A DNA stretch of 64,000 bases from JAADEM01 sp965371855 (GTDB lineage: Bacteria; Bacteroidota; Bacteroidia; Bacteroidales; Marinilabiliaceae), in the NCBI GenBank assembly GCA_965371855.1, contig CBDUZZ010000001.1, forward strand, positions 1-64,000, in the 5' to 3' direction. The notes beneath the pieces are model-generated. The model was not told where the DNA came from and did no database searches. It saw nothing but the letters and a program-made list of their open reading frames with translations. The stretch's first letter is position 1. Every line of letters starts with the position of its first letter. Made by a program: the position numbers and the translations under genes. Shown here piece by piece: positions 17,856-23,275 of the stretch.

Positions 17856-18033
17856 TCCTATTTACCCCTTAAACACTCTTTCTTAAATATTGGCGAAGCA
17901 ATAGGCCACTTTTAGCATGGAGTTGTATTTATTAATCGGTGACTCAAGGTCGAAAAACGGAGTGGAGCTTAAAGGTTTGAAAACGTATAGGTTAACGCGA
18001 ATTATGGTTAACATAATAATAAAAATTAAGAAT

Positions 18034-18222
18034 ATGGAATTAACAATACAGGATATAAGAGATTTTTATGGCTGTTCCTCTCCTACTGCCCGAATGCGTG
18101 TAAATGAGATAAAAAAGTATTTAAAGCTCCCGCAGGGTAAGAAAAGGATTTTATTGCATCATTTAGCTAAGTATGAAGGTTTGGAAGTACAGGAAGTTGA
18201 AACTGTAATACGTATTATATAG
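18034..18222 (+). CDS. Small phage helix-turn-helix protein
   Basis: From the ATG at 18034, which follows an A-rich stretch, the protein has 62 residues: MELTIQDIRDFYGCSSPTARMRVNEIKKYLKLPQG then a helical tail. The segment IQDIRDFYGCSSPTARMRVNEIKKYL fits a winged-helix/HTH reading, with the Ser-Pro-Thr turn before the recognition helix. It is a plausible transcriptional regulator or excision-type factor. Upstream ATGs (17917, 18004) extend the frame with poor protein character and are not preferred. A terminator follows 44 bases after its stop. Confidence 0.65.
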   Translation: MELTIQDIRDFYGCSSPTARMRVNEIKKYLKLPQGKKRILLHHLAKYEGLEVQEVETVIRII

Positions 18223-18265
18223 AAAAAAAAGAAAATAAAAAGAAACAAATAAAAAGAACTAATAA

Positions 18266-18292
18266 AGTGCCCCTCTCAGGGTGCTTTTTTTT
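18266..18292 (+). terminator. Internal terminator between replication and structural modules
   Basis: AGTGCCC and GGGTGCT pair (two G-T wobbles) around a six-base loop, followed by an eight-T run. It lies after the HTH gene and before the capsid candidate, and so separates early replication genes from structural genes. Confidence 0.7.
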
Positions 18293-18325
18293 GTGCTTCA
18301 TAATTTAATAATAAAAAGTACAAAA

Positions 18326-19033
18326 ATGAAAATTGAAACTATCACAGGAAAAACAGACAGAACGGTTCGTATCTACAAGCCTGTTTCTGAAATTATCATC
18401 ACTAAAAACGGAAATCTTGCAAGTGAAAAAATTGAAATAGGCCGTGTTAATGGTGCAAAGGGAACACATGAGCAAGTATCCCCCAGAATGTTGTTAGCGG
18501 ATTTATTTGAGATAGCAAGTCAAGGCGAAGGGCTGTTTATTGATAAAAGTACTGGGTCTCGTGGAATTGTTGCCGTTGGTATGGATGGGGCTGCCGCATT
18601 ATCTGACCAGAGGTATCTTGAAATAGATTTGACTGGATTAGATTCTGGTAAAGTCTATGTTGTTTACGGAATGGAAGATGGAGATATAGTCGAACGAGTT
18701 ATTGTTTATCATCCTATCGTTATCAATGCCGATGAAACGTTGAAAGAATACGGAGTAACCGACAAAGAGCTTGGGGCTTTTCCGTTTACAAGTTTAGAGA
18801 AATTAGAGCTTGTAAAAACAAACGGACAAAGTGTTACATATATGCCTGAGGAGCTAAAGGCAAAAATGGAGAAAGAAAATGATTTATGCAGCGTGTTTAA
18901 TGATGGCGCTGGCGAAGTAGCATATTACGGATTTAAGAATATGGCACTTGTTGACGTGTCAGATGTTGAAACCGTAAAAGTTGTTAAGACGGCTGGTGCC
19001 GCTTATCAGATTGTATTCATTGACCAGGCATAA
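18326..19033 (+). CDS. Candidate major capsid protein, 235 residues
   Basis: The start at 18326 follows an A-rich leader (ATAAAAAGTACAAAA); an upstream ATG at 18281 lies inside the terminator T-run and is rejected. The product is soluble and strongly beta-patterned throughout: repeated strands such as DRTVRIYKPVSEIIITKNG, RYLEIDLTGLDSGKVYVVYGM, IVERVIVYHPIVINA and the final VETVKVVKTAGAAYQIVFIDQA. It is the first gene of the structural module, is the longest soluble product there, and has no enzymatic motif. A jelly-roll capsid protein is the best reading, but this is inference from position and pattern. Confidence 0.6.
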   Translation: MKIETITGKTDRTVRIYKPVSEIIITKNGNLASEKIEIGRVNGAKGTHEQVSPRMLLADLFEIASQGEGLFIDKSTGSRGIVAVGMDGAAALSDQRYLEIDLTGLDSGKVYVVYGMEDGDIVERVIVYHPIVINADETLKEYGVTDKELGAFPFTSLEKLELVKTNGQSVTYMPEELKAKMEKENDLCSVFNDGAGEVAYYGFKNMALVDVSDVETVKVVKTAGAAYQIVFIDQA

Positions 19034-19065
19034 CAAGACAAACAAAATAAAGAAAGGATAATAAA

Positions 19066-19641
19066 ATGGGTTTATTTAGTAGAAAAAAAGGAGGTACTTT
19101 TTTTGGTAATCTCTTAAGAGGGGCAGGACGTTTCGCAAAAAAAATAGTATCGAGTGGTGTTGGGAAAACAATCCTCGGAATTGCCGCGACTGTTGTAGGC
19201 GGTCCGCTCGCAGGTGCGGGAGTTGTTACGGCAATTAAAGCACTCGGAAAAACGAAAGTTGGAGAGATGGCTGCAAAGGTTATTGATTCGGGAGTTGTGA
19301 AAGTCGATAAGATTATCGAAACTCTTGATAGGAAAAACGTAGAACGTAATCCTCACCTTGTTGAACAGATAGCTTTGGGCTTAAAGAATGCTGCACAAGG
19401 CATAAGCCATAAGTCAATAAGTGTTAGTCATAATCCGTCAACTTATCGGCCTTCAAGTAAGGCGCAAAGTGTTGTAGTTAAAATATCATTCCTCGATAGG
19501 TTAAAAGGTTACTATACATCTGCTGTTGAATGGTTGAGATTAAACAAAAAGAAGGCTGCTATTTATGGCGGCGTTGCTTTAGTTCTTATTATCGGTGGTT
19601 GGTATCTGCTTGGTGGTAGCCGTAAAAAATGGAGGGTTTAA
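19066..19641 (+). CDS. Phage membrane-associated structural protein, 191 residues
   Basis: A Shine-Dalgarno-like AAAGGA lies just before the ATG. The protein starts with a basic segment (MGLFSRKKGGTFFGNLL), then a Gly/Ala-rich hydrophobic segment at about 33-62 (VGKTILGIAATVVGGPLAGAGVVTAIKALG), an amphipathic centre, and a C-terminal transmembrane helix at about 167-183 followed by GGSRKKWRV. This arrangement fits a minor virion protein embedded in an internal membrane, or a DNA-delivery protein. It lies between the capsid candidate and the basic protein gene, two bases from the latter. Confidence 0.65.
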   Translation: MGLFSRKKGGTFFGNLLRGAGRFAKKIVSSGVGKTILGIAATVVGGPLAGAGVVTAIKALGKTKVGEMAAKVIDSGVVKVDKIIETLDRKNVERNPHLVEQIALGLKNAAQGISHKSISVSHNPSTYRPSSKAQSVVVKISFLDRLKGYYTSAVEWLRLNKKKAAIYGGVALVLIIGGWYLLGGSRKKWRV

Positions 19642-19643
19642 TT

Positions 19644-20012
19644 ATGTATGACAGAAATTACGGAAATCAAAATGGTATGCAGTATGATAGAAGTTATCAA
19701 GCGCAAAGGCCAATAAAAAAACGTTCAGGGTCTAAGGTTAAGACTGACAAAAACGGACGTCCTTGTATTATAGGTTGGAACAAAAGCAAGTCAAGGGGTT
19801 TTATCTCTTTTATTGCTTCGCCTCACAAAAAGAAAAGCAAAACGAAAAGCAAAAAAAGTGATTTGTGGATGGTAAAAATGCAAACAAATTTGGGTGTTAA
19901 ATGGTTTGTAGGATTTTATTGTGTGGACACTAAAAAGTTAACTATTCCCGATTTGCAGATGGTTGCTAATCCTGCCAAAGATTATTTTGGAACTTACATA
20001 AAACGAAAGTAA
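19644..20012 (+). CDS. Phage basic protein, about 122 residues
   Basis: The start at 19644 is set by a clear GGAGGG ribosome site 7 bases upstream; an ATG at 19629 would overlap that site. The N-terminal third is Arg/Gln/Tyr-rich, the middle strongly basic (PHKKKSKTKSKKSDLW), and the C-terminal part beta-rich (WFVGFYCVDTKKLTIPDLQMV). The charge suggests binding of packaged DNA or the inner capsid face. No named family recognised. Confidence 0.6.
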   Translation: MYDRNYGNQNGMQYDRSYQAQRPIKKRSGSKVKTDKNGRPCIIGWNKSKSRGFISFIASPHKKKSKTKSKKSDLWMVKMQTNLGVKWFVGFYCVDTKKLTIPDLQMVANPAKDYFGTYIKRK

Positions 20013-20013
20013 C

Positions 20014-20151
20014 ATGAAAGTATTGAATCAAATCTTAAAGGCATTAGACAAACTAAAAGTAGTAATAAAGTTTGTGAGGGCATTAGATGCCGCTATTGAT
20101 GCATTCAAAGCAATAGCAGAAAGGGAGACAGAAAATGAGAATAAAAATTAA
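20014..20151 (+). CDS. Phage micro-protein, 45 residues
   Basis: The frame begins 1 base after the stop of the basic protein and its end overlaps the next gene by 17 bases. The product is one long amphipathic helix (KVLNQILKALDKLKVVIKFVRALDAAIDAF) with an acidic tail (RETENENKN). Tight packing on both sides argues that it is translated. It may be a small scaffold or membrane-active peptide. Confidence 0.55.
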   Translation: MKVLNQILKALDKLKVVIKFVRALDAAIDAFKAIAERETENENKN

Positions 20152-20641
20152 CAAAAAAAAGAGCGTGCTAATTAGTGCGCTCCTTTTAATAATTGGAATT
20201 ATGGCTATAGTATTGAGACCAAAAAGGAAACATATACCCAATACTGGTTCAGACCAGACAAGGGGTGTAAGGAACAATAACCCGTTAAATCTTCGGAAAA
20301 CAAATACAGGATGGAAACATAAAGTAGAGGGAACAGATACGGAGTTCGAGACGTTTAGTTCTATGATGTGGGGAGTACGTGCATCATTACGGAATATGAG
20401 AACGCATTATTACAGGGGTGTTAATACTATTCAGAAAATGATAAGTATATGGGCTCCCCCATCAGAAAACAATACAAATGCGTATGTAGCATTTATTGTG
20501 AAAGAAACAGGTAGAGAGAAGTATAAGGGTTTTGAATGGAATCAGGATAATATTTATCCAATCGTGAAGGCTATGTGCCAGATAGAAAGTAAGTACGATT
20601 TGGATGTAAATACTTTCAAAGATGCTTGGAAAAATATCTAA
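20135..20641 (+). CDS. Phage RNNNP-type lytic/structural protein with N-terminal anchor
   Basis: A strong AAAGGGAG site precedes the ATG. Residues about 10-28 are a membrane anchor (VLISALLLIIGIMAIVL). The domain begins RGVRNNNPLNLR (43-54) and continues TDTEFETFSSMMWGVRASLRNMRTHY and later SIWAPPSENNTNAYVAFIVKETG. This is the signature of a widespread phage domain found in virion-associated lysozyme-like or structural proteins that help DNA entry or lysis. In this element it is the only candidate peptidoglycan-acting protein. The last 20 bases overlap the next gene. Confidence 0.75.
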   Translation: MRIKINKKKSVLISALLLIIGIMAIVLRPKRKHIPNTGSDQTRGVRNNNPLNLRKTNTGWKHKVEGTDTEFETFSSMMWGVRASLRNMRTHYYRGVNTIQKMISIWAPPSENNTNAYVAFIVKETGREKYKGFEWNQDNIYPIVKAMCQIESKYDLDVNTFKDAWKNI

Positions 20642-21014
20642 TACTGTTGTGAAGTTGGTTAAAAAATGGTGGTGGTTGCTTTTGCTTCCACTGCTGTTTT
20701 TATTAAGGAGAAAAACCGCAGATAGTACTAAAACAGGAATTATTACAGAGAGAATTTGGGAAGCAATGGCGCAATATGGTACGGATGAGAATACTATAAT
20801 TGAATCATGTGAGGAATTGACTACATCTGAATTGAAAGATGTTTATAATAAGTTTGGTATGAGGTATTATAATAAGCAGTTGGGTATAAATTCAGGTTTT
20901 CTTTTTGGTAAAGAGCATGATTTGTTTACGTGGTTTAAGTATGAACTTGGTGATAGGTATTTGATTAAATTAAGAGCTATATGGTTGAAAACTGGAATGA
21001 ATGTTAATTTTTAG
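20622..21014 (+). CDS. Phage membrane protein with annexin-like GTDE repeat
   Basis: The protein (130 residues) starts with a transmembrane helix (VVKLVKKWWWLLLLPLLFLL, about 9-28) and then has a helical domain. Residues 45-120 read IWEAMAQYGTDENTIIESCEELTTSELKDVYNKFG then LFTWFKYELGDRYLIKLRAIW. This follows the layout of one annexin repeat: helix, GTDE loop (53-56), helices, then a Leu-rich closing segment. Similar GTDE units occur in Bacteroidota phage proteins by my recollection. A role in binding virion membrane or host surface lipids is possible but inferred. Confidence 0.65.
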   Translation: MLGKISNTVVKLVKKWWWLLLLPLLFLLRRKTADSTKTGIITERIWEAMAQYGTDENTIIESCEELTTSELKDVYNKFGMRYYNKQLGINSGFLFGKEHDLFTWFKYELGDRYLIKLRAIWLKTGMNVNF

Positions 21015-21111
21015 TTTTCCCATGTCGATAACCTAAGTAGTATACTATGGTTAAGATGATTAATAGTGTTGATAGTATTAGTACAAATTCGCCGCCTGAA
21101 ATATAAAACAT
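21004..21111 (-). CDS. Possible antisense 35-residue TatA-like membrane peptide
   Basis: On the minus strand an ATG at 21111 opens a frame ending at 21004: MFYISGGEFVLILSTLLIILTIVYYLGYRHGKTKN. It has a short N-terminus, a single hydrophobic helix and a basic tail. The opening ISGGEFVLIL resembles the start of Bacteroidota TatA-type proteins. The 98-base plus-strand gap here has no good gene, which supports use of this strand. A minus-strand gene would be unusual in an ssDNA phage, so this is tentative. Confidence 0.35.
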   Translation of the reverse strand: MFYISGGEFVLILSTLLIILTIVYYLGYRHGKTKN

Positions 21112-21112
21112 A

Positions 21113-21304
21113 ATGATAAAGTTTTTAAGTGAATTTTTCACAAGTATAACATTAATAAATTTAATTACACATGAAAGTATTATTCAAGTTATCAGCGAAG
21201 TTCAGAACGTTGCTGCTATTATTGCTGTTAGGCTCCTTTGGGCTGGGTGTGAGTGGCTGTATCGGTTTATCCGAAAGAGTAAAAGAGAGAGAAATAAAGA
21301 TTAA
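21113..21304 (+). CDS. Phage small membrane protein, 63 residues
   Basis: The product MIKFLSEFFTSITLINLITHESIIQVISEVQNVAAIIAVRLLWAG... has a hydrophobic segment near 33-50 and a strongly basic tail (RFIRKSKRERNKD), as in small inner-membrane or lysis proteins. Its stop is followed by an A-rich leader to the next gene. The same DNA in a different frame (from 21171) reads as a lipoprotein signal, so one of the two frames may be a shadow or both may be used. Confidence 0.45.
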   Translation: MIKFLSEFFTSITLINLITHESIIQVISEVQNVAAIIAVRLLWAGCEWLYRFIRKSKRERNKD

Positions 21305-21329
21305 CAAAACAAATTTAAAACAAGAAAAA

Positions 21330-21788
21330 ATGAATATGACTATAAGTAATGATGTTGCGATAAAGGAAATAACAAAAGCGCAATTTACAGAGATGGCAAA
21401 AAACTTCTTAGAAAGTGAGCGTGTAATTGTTGAGCCTTTTTATGAGAAAATTATAATAGATGATTATGATGACTTTTTAAATCATCACATTGGGGCAAAC
21501 ACTGATAGTGAAGTATTGGTTTTTTTTCAAAGTATTAGGTTGATTTCAGGCTATTGGGAGGATAGTAATGATGATATGTATGTTGTTGGTGTAACTGTAA
21601 ATGGGCATCTGGATGGATTTAGGCAATTTTCACAAGGTAGTGCTATTGGAGATGGGGAGGTAGTTAATAATGTATTAGTAAATTTTATGCCTATTGTTAG
21701 GTCTAATTCACCTCAATTTACTGGGTCTTATCACAATGATACGCCTGCAAAAATTCAACTGATGGGTTGGAGAGCTTACAGGTATTAA
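21330..21788 (+). CDS. Phage hypothetical protein, 152 residues (or 205-residue lipoprotein)
   Basis: From the ATG at 21330, preceded by an A-rich leader (ACAAGAAAAA), the protein has 152 residues: a helical N-terminus and a beta-rich core (VLVFFQSIRLISGYWEDSNDDMYVVGVTVNGHLDGFRQF), ending WRAYRY. The frame is open back to an ATG at 21171; that longer form would start with a textbook lipoprotein signal (LLLLLLLGSFGLGVSGC). I prefer the short form because of the leader. It may be a minor capsid or spike protein. It is the last phage gene before a terminator. Confidence 0.5.
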   Translation: MNMTISNDVAIKEITKAQFTEMAKNFLESERVIVEPFYEKIIIDDYDDFLNHHIGANTDSEVLVFFQSIRLISGYWEDSNDDMYVVGVTVNGHLDGFRQFSQGSAIGDGEVVNNVLVNFMPIVRSNSPQFTGSYHNDTPAKIQLMGWRAYRY

Positions 21789-21810
21789 GATTTTAACAGA
21801 AAGGAGAGTT

Positions 21811-21846
21811 AAAAGGGGTATATTTTATAGATATATCCCTTTTTTT
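21811..21846 (+). terminator. Terminator at the end of the phage structural genes
   Basis: AAAGGGGTATAT pairs with ATATATCCCTTT (one G-T pair) around an AT loop and runs into seven Ts. It ends the plus-strand phage transcript 23 bases after the last stop codon and before the right dif-like site. Confidence 0.75.
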
Positions 21847-21901
21847 ATTCCAAAGAGTACACAAAAAAGAACGTTCATTATCAGGCACTTAATAAAAAAG
21901 T

Positions 21902-21929
21902 TTGTCGAATTATTGATATTATGTTAAGT
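21902..21929 (+). other. Right dif-like XerCD site (attR)
   Basis: The 28-bp site consists of arm TTGTCGAATTA, central TTGATA and arm TTATGTTAAGT. The right arm differs from the E. coli XerD-binding arm (TTATGTTAAAT) at one base. The central six bases equal those of the site at 15763, while the outer arms differ in part, as expected for recombination between host dif and a phage mimic. The host dif before integration would be the left arm of attL joined to this right arm. Confidence 0.75.
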
Positions 21930-21994
21930 TTGACATATTGCTTCAAAATAGCAAATAAATTTATAACCCTACCTTTAGCGGTATCTACGCTTAT

Positions 21995-22034
21995 ACAAAA
22001 AAAAGGTTGTCCCTAAGAACAACCTTTTTTTTGT
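21995..22034. terminator. Strong bidirectional terminator
   Basis: ACAAAAAAAAGGTTGT (21995-22010) is perfectly complementary to ACAACCTTTTTTTTGT (22019-22034) around an eight-base loop. The A and T runs on either side allow function on both strands. It ends the minus-strand TPR gene and shields host transcription from the provirus side. Confidence 0.85.
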
Positions 22035-22052
22035 ATATTGAAATCATATTAA

Positions 22053-23222
22053 TTATAACGCCTCAATTTTAGCTTTAATCTCATTATACTTATCCATTTT
22101 GTCGAAACGGTAATATAAACCTTTTAAACTCTCCAGTACATCAGGATTGTCAGGCTGCAATTCTATAGCCTTCTCCATATATGGCAAAGCCAGCTCCCAA
22201 AATACTTCAGCTTCTTTCTTTTTACTCTCAAATTTTTTATAATCAGATAGCTCATTAGCTTTATTTTGCTGTTCTACTCCTTTATTATAATAAATAACTC
22301 CAACATTATATAACGCATTAAAAAATTGTGGATCTATTTCAATAGCTTTTTTATAGTTTTCAATAGCTTTATCTTTATCTACAGACTCATTAAGCACACC
22401 ACGAGCATAAAAAAATGAAGCATTTTCAGGATCCTTCTCAATAGCTGTGTTAAGATAATTCAATGCAGCATCGTTCTGTTTTGTTGATAAATAATATTGG
22501 ATTAAAGAAGTAAGAATTCTATCATCTTCAGGATACTTCAGGAACCCCTCTTTAAGGTTATCGCCCATCTTAACAGAATCACCGGTATTGCTATAAACCT
22601 GATTTAATAAAAGGACTGCATCTCCTCCACCAAAATCCAAATCAATAGTTTTTTTGAAATACTTCTCTGCATTATCCCAATCTTCAATGTTATAAGCAGC
22701 TAAAGCACAATTATAGATAATCGTTGTATCAATACTAGCTTGATCTTCAGGCACATCCTGTAGCTTAGCTATAGTAGCATTCAATTCTAAAACACCTTCA
22801 AAAGCTTTAAAAGACTTTTCAAAATTTTCATTATTAAAACCTTCAATAGCTGCATTTGTTAGTTCTGAGTTGAAAAAAGTCAATGCAAAAAGAATATCTT
22901 TTTCATATTTTCCTATTTGTTTTCCTTTTTCGTTCCCCTTTTCATCTAATTCAATAGCTTTTTTGTAAAAATTAAAAGCTTTTAATACACCTTTGTCTTC
23001 TTTACCTGCTTTGGCAAGTTCAGTGTAAACTTTGGCTGCAATAATATAAGTTTTAGGCCAGGTATTAGACTTTTCATTTTCTAAAGCAAGATCAATTGCT
23101 TTCTTGGCAGACTCTAAATCATTCGTTGTCAGATATGTATCTGCTGCGGCTACCTTCCCTTTCTGGGCAAATACCGCTGAAACACTAAACACAAAAATAA
23201 AAAATAGAACAAATCGTTTCAT
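22053..23222 (-). CDS. Periplasmic/secreted TPR-repeat protein
   Basis: The protein (389 residues) has a signal peptide (MKRFVLFFIFVFSVSAVFAQ) and several tetratricopeptide repeats. Clear units are NYKKAIEIDPQFFNALYNVGVIYYNKG, YFKKTIDLDFGGGDAVLLLNQVY, and ALPYMEKAIELQPDNPDVLESLKGLYY. TPR proteins of this kind mediate protein-protein contacts in the periplasm. It lies 53 bases downstream of gyrA on the same strand and may share its transcript, with a terminator after it. Confidence 0.85.
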   Translation of the reverse strand: MKRFVLFFIFVFSVSAVFAQKGKVAAADTYLTTNDLESAKKAIDLALENEKSNTWPKTYIIAAKVYTELAKAGKEDKGVLKAFNFYKKAIELDEKGNEKGKQIGKYEKDILFALTFFNSELTNAAIEGFNNENFEKSFKAFEGVLELNATIAKLQDVPEDQASIDTTIIYNCALAAYNIEDWDNAEKYFKKTIDLDFGGGDAVLLLNQVYSNTGDSVKMGDNLKEGFLKYPEDDRILTSLIQYYLSTKQNDAALNYLNTAIEKDPENASFFYARGVLNESVDKDKAIENYKKAIEIDPQFFNALYNVGVIYYNKGVEQQNKANELSDYKKFESKKKEAEVFWELALPYMEKAIELQPDNPDVLESLKGLYYRFDKMDKYNEIKAKIEAL

Positions 23223-23275
23223 TTCAAAATAGTTTTAATAAATAGTTTGTTACAAATATAATTAATTTATCATTA

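Larger units (their letters stand above)
15763..21929 (+). mobile_element. dif-integrated ssDNA-phage-like provirus, about 6.14 kb
   Basis: The segment between the two dif-like sites (6,139 bp repeat to repeat) holds 12 or 13 tightly packed small genes, nearly all on the plus strand. They include a HUH replication initiator, a small HTH protein, a capsid candidate, several single-pass membrane proteins and an RNNNP-type lytic or structural protein. No integrase, Zot-like ATPase, tail gene or microvirus VP1-size gene is present. Size, gene content and use of dif fit a circular ssDNA phage that relies on host XerCD. It is broadly reminiscent of small icosahedral ssDNA phages of Flavobacteriia; the closest family cannot be fixed without a search. 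Confidence 0.85.

Noticed and set aside
18281..18325. Upstream start for the capsid candidate
   Set aside because: It lies within the T-run of the internal terminator; the ATG at 18326 has a proper A-rich leader.
15763..21929. Inovirus (filamentous) identity of the provirus
   Set aside because: dif integration suggests it, but there is no Zot/pI-type ATPase and no small major-coat gene series.
15763..21929. Microvirus identity of the provirus
   Set aside because: Rep is of that type, but no 500-600-residue VP1 nor VP2 in the usual order is present.
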